Shown here: positions 8,336-14,331 of the stretch, in pieces
Layout of the letters: each line of letters opens with the position of its first letter
Numbering within the stretch: the stretch's first letter is position 1
Assembly (NCBI GenBank): GCA_964409505.1
Contig: CAYPDK010000017.1
Span: 1 to 14,331 of the forward strand
Direction: 5' to 3'
Length of the DNA: 14,331 nt
DNA from: JADHZC01 sp964409505
Lineage (GTDB): Bacteria; Pseudomonadota; Alphaproteobacteria; Rickettsiales; Rickettsiaceae
Made by a program: the position numbers and the translations under genes
The notes under the pieces: model-generated
What the model was told of the DNA's origin: nothing
Seen by the model: the letters and a program-made list of their open reading frames with translations, nothing else
Databases searched by the model: none

Positions 8336-8445
8336 AGCGCTAATTACCATTGGTATTCATTGATATATCTGGTAATTGTTTGTACCAAAATATTGCCTGC
8401 AGTACCAACGTAATAACTACTAATCCAAATCCCCCATATTTGTGA

Positions 8446-8889
8446 GAAATTCTTTTTAGACTAGGAAAATTTTATGTACTAAATAAAGTAAAGAAAATAT
8501 TTATAGGAAATCCAACAGGGATAGAAAAGAAGAACACAGGAAGAAAGCATAATCAAAGAATGTCTCAATGGGAATATGGAAAAGATATTCAGTATATAAA
8601 GGAGAAAGCGTTAGAGTATGGCATAAAGTGCTCCACGGGCTCAGAGAGAGGAACATCAAACACGTGTCCAAAATGTCAAGCAAGGTAAAGAGTGAAAGGA
8701 AGGAATTGGAAATGTAGAGTATGTAGATTTACGGGTCATAGAGATTTGGTAGGAGCAATAAATATGCAGAGAATAAACTTTGGAAAAGAAATAGTCCTCT
8801 CTCAAGTAACACATCTATGACCAAACCAGCAATGGGAGGGGAGTAGTAGATGCCTAGATACAGGGCAACCAAAGTATAAAACTGGTTAG
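8446..8889 (+). pseudogene. tnpB: tnpB pseudogene (IS605 OrfB, RuvC-like nuclease), C-terminal remnant
   Basis: This is the C-terminal third of TnpB, the RNA-guided nuclease encoded by IS200/IS605 elements and related to the ancestors of Cas12. The frame reads IFIGNPTGIEKKNTGRKHNQ from about 8491, then MSQWEYGKDIQYIKEKALEYG (family pattern: QRLSQW...YKAEEYGI). It continues TSNTCPKC (8656-8676), KCRVC (8710-8724) and GHRDLVGAINM (8734-8766). The two CxxC pairs form the zinc ribbon, and the Asp at 8743-8745 is the last RuvC acidic residue. TAA at 8686-8688 interrupts the ribbon between the CxxC pairs. TGA at 8818-8820 is probably a mutated Arg codon (CGA), because family-like sequence (RP...SSR-LDTGQ) continues to TAG 8887-8889. 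TGA is not likely to be sense here, since virB6, dnaJ and uvrB end with it. The N-terminal RNA-binding part and first RuvC Asp are absent, so the product would be inactive. Confidence 0.88.
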
Positions 8890-9039
8890 TAAATGTAGTA
8901 AGTTGTTTGCTAAAGCATTTGTATAATATACAAAAGGGAGCAATCCTAGCTACAGTAGAACAATATATACATAGACTCATAGGACTTAGATGTCCTATCT
9001 TGATGAGGGGGTAATTGAGCTCAGAGTTGCTTCTAGATG

Positions 9040-9064
9040 CTCATCCCCTTCAGGGGGGATTGAG
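9040..9064 (+). repeat. Right-end hairpin of the IS remnant
   Basis: CTCATCCCC (9040-9048) pairs with GGGGAT-TGAG (9055-9064) through nine base pairs with a single bulged T, around a TTCAGG loop. This is the typical form of the subterminal palindrome at IS605-type right ends, where the scaffold of the TnpB guide RNA (omega RNA) would also end. It lies about 150 bp after the last tnpB-like codon and about 40 bp from the uvrB stop, so it sits downstream of uvrB too. There it might act as a terminator, but no T tract follows on the uvrB strand. Confidence 0.65.
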
Positions 9065-9105
9065 AGTATCACCACGGAATCCACGTACTTTGGTTGTTCA
9101 GGACA

Positions 9106-11112
9106 TCAATCATATATATGATTTTCAGTATAGTTTTCGTTTAATAGTAGTTGTTTTAAAGAGCCTATCTCGTCTCGTATTTTAGCAGCTTTTTCAAATT
9201 CTAAGTTTGATGCTTCTTTTTTCATTTTTTTATTCAAATTTTCTATATATTTTATAATTTCTTTTTTGTTTGTAAATTTGATTTGATTTTTTTTCTTATT
9301 TGTATTCGAATGTTTTTTTAATTCTTCTAAAAGATATATTTTTTTTGTTATTGTTTTAGGAGTAACATTATTTTTTTCATTAAATTCTTTTTGAATTTCT
9401 CTTCTTTCATTAGTAATCTCTATCGCTTTTTTTATTGATTGAGTTATTTGATCTGCGTATATTAAAACTTTTCCGTTTATATTTCTAGATGCTCTGCCAA
9501 TTGTTTGTATTAAAGATGTTGTAGACCTCAAAAACCCTTCTTTATCTGCATCAAGAATTGCAACAAGACTGCATTCAGGAATATCAAGTCCCTCTCTTAA
9601 GAGATTGATTCCTACAACAATATCTATATTTCCTTCTCTTAGATCTTTAATAATTTGTATCCTCTCAAGCGTTTTTACAGATGAGTGTAGATATTCTACT
9701 TTTTGTCCTAATTCTCTTAGATAATTTGTTAAGTCTTCTGCGTTTTTTTTTGTAAGGGTGGTTACTAAGACACGTCCATTTTGTTTTATTGTTTGGTTTA
9801 TTTGGTGTATGAGATGTTCTATTTGCTTTGACGAGGGGCTTATTATACATTCTGGATCTAATAGTCCTGTTGGTCTGTTTATAAGATGTGTTATTTTTTT
9901 GCTGCTTTGGGTTATTTCAAACTCTCCTGGCGTAGCAGAAACATATACTGTCTGAGGCTTTAATTTAAGCCATTCTTCAAATTTTAAGGGTCTGTTATCA
10001 AGAGCTGAGGGGAGTCTGAATCCATTATCTACTAAGTTTTTTTTTCTTATCCTGTCTCCATTATACATAGCTCTTATTTGTGGTACCATTACGTGACTCT
10101 CATCTACGAATAATATTGTGTCTTTTGAAATATATTCAAATAGTGTTGGAGGGGGTTCTCCTGGTAATCTTCCATTGAAGAATCTAGAGTAATTTTCTAT
10201 ACCACTACAGCTACCTGTAGATTTTATCATTTCTATATCATAAGTAACTCTTTGTTTTAACCTTTCTTTTTCTAAAAATTTATTTTTCTTATCCAAAAAC
10301 TCAATTCTCTCTTCTAGTTCTTGCTTTATATTTTTTAGTGCTTGTTTAATGATTTTTTGAGGCATTGAAAAGTGAGAATTAGCATATATTATGGCTTTTT
10401 CTATCTTTATTAAATTTTCTCCTGTAAGAGGGTCAAATTCATAAATATTTTCTAAAGTTGTTCCCCAAAACTCTAGTCTCCATGCTCTTAAATCGTAATG
10501 AGAGGGAAATATGTCTATGTTTTCTCCTCTTACTCTAAATATTCCCCTTTGAAAGGAAATATCATTTCTTTTGTACTGCATCTTTGTTAATTGAAGAAAT
10601 ATTTCTTCTCTTACATATTCTTCTCCTGTTTGAAAATTCAAGGTCATTTGATAATAAAGATCAGGAGACCCAAGACCATATATACAAGAAACAGATGATA
10701 CTACTATAACATCTTTTCTCTCAAACAGTGACCTTGTAGCGGAGTGTCTCATTAGATCTATTTGCTCATTAATCAACGCATCTTTTTCTATATAAGTATC
10801 AGTTTTTGAGATATATGCTTCAGGTTGGTAGTAGTCGTAATACGAGACAAAGTACTCTACAGCATTATCTGGAAAAAGTTCTTTCATTTCATAATATATT
10901 TGAGCAGCTAAAGTTTTATTAGGAACCATTATTAGGGATGGTTTATTTAATTTTTCAATTATATTTGCCATTGTGAAGGTTTTACCAGAGCCAGTTACTC
11001 CTTCTATTGTTTGGGAAGGGTTTTTTGCTGCTAAGGACTCTAAAATATATGATATAGCTTTTGGTTGGTCTCCACTTGGAGTAAAATTAGATTTTAAGGT
11101 TAAATTTGGCAT
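9106..11112 (-). CDS. uvrB: Excinuclease ABC subunit B (UvrB)
   Basis: UvrB is the damage-verifying helicase-like subunit of nucleotide excision repair. It is loaded by UvrA, and it recruits UvrC for incision. It has 668 residues, full length. Walker A GVTGSGKT is at 38-45. The damage-probing beta-hairpin region, with the conserved YYDYYQPEAY, spans about 91-115. The MRHSATRSLFERKDVIVVSSVSCIYGLG-type block is near 121-148. Walker B DESH is at 337-340, VSATPGE at 391-397, GINLLREGLDIPE at 501-513 and QTIGRASRN at 536-544 (helicase motifs V and VI). The C-terminal UVR helical hairpin (about 622-657, with LEFEKAAKIRDEI) contacts UvrC. The last residues (NENYTENHIYD) are beyond the family core. 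ATG 11112 gives a standard start, and no Shine-Dalgarno is seen. The gene is divergent from grxC and convergent with dnaJ across the IS remnant. Confidence 0.98.
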   Translation of the reverse strand: MPNLTLKSNFTPSGDQPKAISYILESLAAKNPSQTIEGVTGSGKTFTMANIIEKLNKPSLIMVPNKTLAAQIYYEMKELFPDNAVEYFVSYYDYYQPEAYISKTDTYIEKDALINEQIDLMRHSATRSLFERKDVIVVSSVSCIYGLGSPDLYYQMTLNFQTGEEYVREEIFLQLTKMQYKRNDISFQRGIFRVRGENIDIFPSHYDLRAWRLEFWGTTLENIYEFDPLTGENLIKIEKAIIYANSHFSMPQKIIKQALKNIKQELEERIEFLDKKNKFLEKERLKQRVTYDIEMIKSTGSCSGIENYSRFFNGRLPGEPPPTLFEYISKDTILFVDESHVMVPQIRAMYNGDRIRKKNLVDNGFRLPSALDNRPLKFEEWLKLKPQTVYVSATPGEFEITQSSKKITHLINRPTGLLDPECIISPSSKQIEHLIHQINQTIKQNGRVLVTTLTKKNAEDLTNYLRELGQKVEYLHSSVKTLERIQIIKDLREGNIDIVVGINLLREGLDIPECSLVAILDADKEGFLRSTTSLIQTIGRASRNINGKVLIYADQITQSIKKAIEITNERREIQKEFNEKNNVTPKTITKKIYLLEELKKHSNTNKKKNQIKFTNKKEIIKYIENLNKKMKKEASNLEFEKAAKIRDEIGSLKQLLLNENYTENHIYD

Positions 11113-11300
11113 TAAAATATACTATAAAGTTCACTAACTACCAGTAATTATCAAGAATTTATTTATTATATAGGTATTTTTGATAGATGAAGATGATTTC
11201 GTTATTTACAAATGTAAAAAATTTAACTTACTTGCCTCAAAATAGTTGTTATGGTACTATATGATTTGAGTTAAAATAAAAATCTACACTATATGACTAT

Positions 11301-11558
11301 ATGATGACAAATAAAGTTGTAATTTACACGAGTAAATTTTGTCCCTATTGTGAGAGAGCGAAATCATTGCTTAAGCATCACGGAATAGAGTATAAGGAAA
11401 TTTCTGTAGAGAATCAAGATGTTAAGGATGAGATGATTGTTCTTGCTAAAGGAAAGAAGACTGTTCCACAAATATTTATTGGCCGAGAGCATATTGGAGG
11501 ATATGACGAGTTATATAAATTGCAGGAGAGTAACTCTCTTGAAGCAAAACTTTTATAA
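11301..11558 (+). CDS. grxC: Glutaredoxin 3 (GrxC)
   Basis: Small cytoplasmic thiol-disulfide oxidoreductase that uses glutathione to reduce protein disulfides and glutathione mixed disulfides. It has 85 residues, the normal size. The thioredoxin fold begins with KVVIYTSKFCPYC, and the dithiol active site CPYC is Cys14-Cys17, diagnostic of classical (class I) glutaredoxins. The cis-proline motif TVPQIFI and the glutathione-binding GGYDEL follow in the expected order. There are two adjacent start codons: ATG 11301 and ATG 11304. Either is possible, and the second would give MTNKVV. No Shine-Dalgarno is visible. The 188-bp gap shared with divergent uvrB must hold the promoters of both genes, but I could not pick convincing -35/-10 pairs there. 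I recall uvrB and grxC being neighbours in Rickettsia as well, which would fit the taxonomic reading; I could not check this. Confidence 0.96.
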   Translation: MMTNKVVIYTSKFCPYCERAKSLLKHHGIEYKEISVENQDVKDEMIVLAKGKKTVPQIFIGREHIGGYDELYKLQESNSLEAKLL

Positions 11559-11980
11559 TTCTTTTGTGTGGTTTTAGGTTAATATTTTTGTCACACATAT
11601 AAGGATTAAATAGTGGTGTGTGCGAAGAGACAATCGAGTTCTTAGGGTATGAGTTTATTGGCCACTACATACAGATCAGAGTGTAGTTATATACTAAAAA
11701 TCAACAGAAAAGGAGTGATTTAATAGCGGCATTTTCTAACAAAATTATTTAGTTATTCTAAGAAGTAAATTTAAATTTTGGACACTTCGTTGAGTAGTAC
11801 AAAAAAAGTAAATAAGGCAGAAAAAATTGTTTATTTTTTTCAAGAAGGTTTACAAAGGTGAAAAAAGACAATAGCAAAATCTTGTTAGGATAATCTCAAA
11901 TTTTGGTGTTCAAGTAGATAGAATAGAACCCTCCATATAGCTTTCATTTATTTTCTATGAATTACCTAGTACATCCTCGG
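11559..11980. other. Gene-free stretch between grxC and tRNA-Ala
   Basis: About 420 bp with stops in all six frames and no ORF I can support. TGTGTG and CACACA near 11564-11600 could form a long-loop stem after grxC, but no T tract follows. Base composition around 11610-11700 looks less AT-rich than the flanks (for example GTGTGCGAAGAGACAATCGAG), which may mean a decayed gene. I tried the visible frames there and recognised no family. Confidence 0.5.
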
Positions 11981-12052
11981 TGGAGGTGGAGGGAATCGAA
12001 CCCTCGACACTCTGCGTGCAAGGCAGATACTCTACCACTGAGATACACCCCC
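11981..12052 (-). tRNA. tRNA-Ala (anticodon TGC)
   Basis: Read on the minus strand: acceptor GGGGGTG pairs with CACCTCC, and the D arm is short (loop AGTGGTA). The anticodon stem TCTGC/GCAGA encloses CTTGCAC with anticodon TGC. A 5-nt variable loop (GTGTC) and T arm GAGGG-TTCGATT-CCCTC follow, with discriminator A. The G3:U70 wobble pair, the main identity element for alanyl-tRNA synthetase, is present. The D stem has one T-T mismatch at its first pair (positions 10-25). The 3' CCA is not encoded (genomic sequence is CCG after the discriminator), so CCA must be added by the nucleotidyltransferase. TGC reads GCA and, with modification, other GCN codons. Confidence 0.96.
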
Positions 12053-12214
12053 AATTTTATCTAATCTACATTTAGTGTTTCAAGTCTTTATATCATTTTA
12101 TATCAAAGCAATCAATAAAAAAGTTATTTTGATTCTAATATTTTGAGCCTAACAGCTTGGATTTTAATAATATTAGTATGGATAGGTGTTTTTTTAGTTT
12201 AAAACAATATTGAA

Positions 12215-12266
12215 TATTAATAATAATTAATATATACTAAAAGAAAAATATTAATTATTATTAATA
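12215..12266 (+). promoter_or_regulatory. 19-bp perfect A/T inverted repeat just upstream of the exported-protein gene
   Basis: Left arm 12215-12233 (TATTAATAATAATTAATAT) and right arm 12248-12266 are exact reverse complements, with a 14-nt loop (ATACTAAAAGAAAA). The right arm ends 6 nt before ATG 12273, so as RNA the hairpin would lie over the ribosome-loading region; as DNA it could be an operator. The arms are pure A/T and TAA-repetitive, so chance is less negligible than for a mixed sequence. Confidence 0.6.
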
Positions 12267-12272
12267 AATATT

Positions 12273-14331
12273 ATGATAAAAAAACATTACCTGATAAAAA
12301 TATCTTTTATTTTTGTTACTTTTTTTTATATGTTTACAAATCTTGTATGTGTAAGCTTTGCAAGCTCAGCCATATCAGAATTGTCTGTTAGTTCTAAGTT
12401 AAGAAAAGAAACTTTTCCTAGCTTTTTCAAAAGCTATGTTTTAGATACTAACGTTTTCGATACTAACCAAAAAAAATATTTGCAGACATTTATTCCAGAA
12501 CTATTTGGTGAAAGCAAGCACAATAATAACCTTCCAGAAGTTTATTATTGTGCATCTCAATTGTATCGTAGGACTTCTGTTCTTCAAGTTATGAGTGAAG
12601 AATTTACTCTAAGACATAACCCTGCTAATTCTGGAAGTAATATAATGAAAAATTTGTTTACAGAGTATTCATGGTTACTTTTTCCACAAAATTTAAATCC
12701 CGATAATACAGCTAACACAAAACCTTTTTTTGATTTTGCTCATTTTTTGGTAAAAGAAGCACATGAAAAAGAAATTGAGATAAGAGATATTATATTTGGT
12801 ACAAAAAATGTTTTAAATATTTCAAAATTGCACGGTAATACTCCAAATTCAAAGCAAATTTGGGAGATTCCCTTCATGGACAAAAGTTTTTTAATAAGCC
12901 AGAATTCAAGGGATTCTGCTAAGCATGAACAGAAAAATATAGGAAGTGAAATAAAAAAAGTACTAACAGTATATGTACCATCAACAGCACTTGACTTTTA
13001 TAGCTTTATTAATGACCAATCAGAACAATTGTTAAAAAACCAAAATTTTGGTGCTTCTGTACAAAAAGTAGAGAGTTCAATAGGTACCGAAATGAAAAAT
13101 ATTCAAAACAATATTTGTGGATCTAATCAAAATAACACAACATCAACAATAGAAGATTTTTTTAATCAAATTAAAGAAAAATTCCAAAATTTGAAAACAA
13201 TACAGGAAACAAATTGTTCAGATGTAGTAAAAAGTCTAAAATTCAACAATCAAAAAGAAAAACAAATTGCTACAAATTCTGTAAAACTTTCAGATGTTAA
13301 CAATTTTATCTGGGTAGATTCACCCTATATAGGGGCAATACAAGATAAGTTTAAGTCATTAAATGAACAATTTCAAGCAATTTTTCTCTATGAGATTGGC
13401 AGTCATTTTAAGTATATGGTTCCATCATTGATGAAGTCTGTGATGATGGAGTTAAAAAGTAATATTTTTAAGTGTTATATGGAGAATACCACTACCACTA
13501 TTATTGAAAATAACGGTCAAAGAAGTATTATTCGGTTATCAGAGTTGTATAATAAGGTTGTTGAGGGGCAGTGGAGTAATTTTTTAGATTCCTTATCTCA
13601 GAATGTAGAAGATACAACTCCTCTCAATTTTTATTTTACAAAATACGTAACTAATGTGCTAGATGACCTAATAACAAGTCAGAGCTCATATGGGGTTCAA
13701 AACAGTTTTATACAAGGGGATCAAGGGGAAGAAGATAATTTTCAAGATTGTATTGAAGAACCAAAAGTATTTGCAGTAGCTAAGACTGCACATGTTTCAG
13801 AGGTAATAAAACCTCAAGAGTTAAGCAATTCTTCAGCAGGTTTTGGAACAAATGTAGCAGAAAGAACGCATTATTTTTCGTTACTTCACAATGTAAATAG
13901 TTCTAGTTCTTCAACTAAACATGACAATAAGAGTGTACAAAACGCACACAACCAAAAAAACGAAGAAATACGAAAAACATTCAAAGAGCGTGACAAAACT
14001 ATTGAAAAGCAAAAAGAACTACGAAAAACATTAGAAGAGTGTTACAAAGCTATCGAAAAGCAAAATGAGCGTATATTCGTACTGGAGGCTAGCATAAAAC
14101 ATTACCAAGCTGAAATATCTGAAACCCAAGACTATTACCAAGCTGAAATTAAAGCTACAAATGCAAGTAATGAAGCAAAAGATAAGTTATCAATAGCACA
14201 AAAGAACGAGATAAAAGCCAAAGAGGGCATAATACAAACGCTGCAAGGAGAAAAAAATGGATTGCAACAAGCATTAACTACTAAGCAAGGAGAAATCCAA
14301 AAAAAAGAAGATGAAATTAAAGCTATAAATG
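12273..14331 (+). CDS. Exported protein of unknown function with C-terminal coiled coil, 3'-truncated by the window edge
   Basis: I do not recognise the family. ATG 12273 opens a frame that stays open to the window end (686 codons visible, no stop). Residues 1-30 look like a Sec signal peptide: KK near the start, a Phe/Ile/Val-rich core, and likely cleavage after SFA (Ala30). The Cys at 26 does not fit a lipobox. Residues 31-555 are polar, asparagine-, serine- and lysine-rich, with no membrane segment and few cysteines. From about residue 560 to the edge the sequence becomes Glu/Lys/Gln-rich with few prolines or glycines. It contains loose internal repeats (KTIEKQKELRKTLEE / KAIEKQNERIFVLEA; HYQAEISETQ / YYQAEIKATN) typical of a long coiled coil. 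A 19-bp inverted repeat precedes the start, and there is no Shine-Dalgarno. tRNA-Ala lies upstream on the other strand. A surface, periplasmic or secreted host-interaction protein is possible, but this is inferred only from export and low similarity. Confidence 0.8.
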   Translation, partial: MIKKHYLIKISFIFVTFFYMFTNLVCVSFASSAISELSVSSKLRKETFPSFFKSYVLDTNVFDTNQKKYLQTFIPELFGESKHNNNLPEVYYCASQLYRRTSVLQVMSEEFTLRHNPANSGSNIMKNLFTEYSWLLFPQNLNPDNTANTKPFFDFAHFLVKEAHEKEIEIRDIIFGTKNVLNISKLHGNTPNSKQIWEIPFMDKSFLISQNSRDSAKHEQKNIGSEIKKVLTVYVPSTALDFYSFINDQSEQLLKNQNFGASVQKVESSIGTEMKNIQNNICGSNQNNTTSTIEDFFNQIKEKFQNLKTIQETNCSDVVKSLKFNNQKEKQIATNSVKLSDVNNFIWVDSPYIGAIQDKFKSLNEQFQAIFLYEIGSHFKYMVPSLMKSVMMELKSNIFKCYMENTTTTIIENNGQRSIIRLSELYNKVVEGQWSNFLDSLSQNVEDTTPLNFYFTKYVTNVLDDLITSQSSYGVQNSFIQGDQGEEDNFQDCIEEPKVFAVAKTAHVSEVIKPQELSNSSAGFGTNVAERTHYFSLLHNVNSSSSSTKHDNKSVQNAHNQKNEEIRKTFKERDKTIEKQKELRKTLEECYKAIEKQNERIFVLEASIKHYQAEISETQDYYQAEIKATNASNEAKDKLSIAQKNEIKAKEGIIQTLQGEKNGLQQALTTKQGEIQKKEDEIKAIN

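Larger units (their letters stand above)
8300..9080 (+). mobile_element. Decayed IS200/IS605-type (tnpB-only) element, approximate limits
   Basis: The space between the convergent dnaJ and uvrB genes holds a 5'-truncated, stop-interrupted tnpB (8446-8889) bracketed by two related hairpins in the same orientation (8309-8335 and 9040-9064). A subterminal C-rich/TTYAGG/G-rich palindrome is characteristic of IS200/IS605 right ends, and the 9040-9064 hairpin lies downstream of tnpB as expected. No tnpA (Y1/HuH transposase) is present. Exact ends cannot be set by eye, and internal deletion is likely because the N-terminal two thirds of TnpB is missing. The element is not autonomous. Confidence 0.6.

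Noticed and set aside
8818..8820. UGA recoded as a sense codon, which would extend tnpB
   Set aside because: TGA terminates virB6, dnaJ and uvrB at natural ends, and the same tnpB frame also has a TAA, so decay explains it better.
8501..8980. Minus-strand ORFs of 60 and 83 codons across the tnpB relic
   Set aside because: The first is antisense to clear TnpB motifs, and the second covers its zinc ribbon and right end. Neither resembles a known protein.
8300..9080. CRISPR array or Cas12 locus (TnpB-like protein with palindromes)
   Set aside because: There are only two hairpins, no regular repeat-spacer pattern and no cas genes; it fits an IS605-type element.
11251..11304. ACTATATG-type short direct repeats before grxC
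   Set aside because: Low-complexity A/T sequence; repeats of 7-8 bp are expected by chance here and the spacing is irregular.
12130..12175. CTAATATT / AATATTAG inverted repeat between the tRNA and the right-edge gene
   Set aside because: Short arms with about 30 nt between them in A/T-rich DNA; not distinguishable from background.

Overview
The window looks like chromosomal DNA of an obligately intracellular alphaproteobacterium, most likely of the order Rickettsiales. It is strongly AT-rich by eye and has long gaps between genes. It carries tandem VirB6-like type IV secretion (T4SS) channel genes, one with a long hydrophilic tail, which is typical of that order. Its dnaK, dnaJ, uvrB and grxC are ordinary full-length bacterial genes. 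The order-level call is inference, since no rRNA or marker search could be run.

Layout. Positions 1-4426 (+) hold the end of a T4SS operon: the 3' part of one virB6-like gene, then a second virB6-like gene whose ATG overlaps the first gene's TGA. The second protein is a predicted lipoprotein of 1020 residues, with a VirB6 core and a ~400-residue basic tail containing 25-residue and 7-residue tandem repeats. After a gene-free spacer with a plausible sigma70/heat-shock promoter come dnaK (4878-6797) and, 347 bp further on, dnaJ (7145-8281), both on +. Positions 8282-9105 hold a decayed IS200/IS605-type element: a 5'-truncated tnpB with two in-frame stop codons, bracketed by two related hairpins. 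uvrB (9106-11112, -) converges on this element. grxC (11301-11558, +) is divergent from uvrB. A gene-free stretch then leads to tRNA-Ala(TGC) on -. From 12273 (+) an unrecognised gene runs off the right edge. It encodes an exported protein with a C-terminal coiled coil, and a 19-bp perfect A/T inverted repeat lies 6 bp before its ATG.

How the parts work together. The two VirB6 paralogues would form part of the inner-membrane and periplasmic channel of a host-directed T4SS. DnaK and DnaJ are partners in the Hsp70 cycle; grpE is not in the window. UvrB (excision repair) and GrxC (thiol-disulfide reduction) are housekeeping proteins. The exported coiled-coil protein is a candidate surface or secreted host-interaction factor, but nothing seen here ties it to the T4SS. 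I found no CRISPR array and no complete mobile element. The least explained items are the right-edge gene with its inverted repeat, and the repeat-bearing VirB6 tail.
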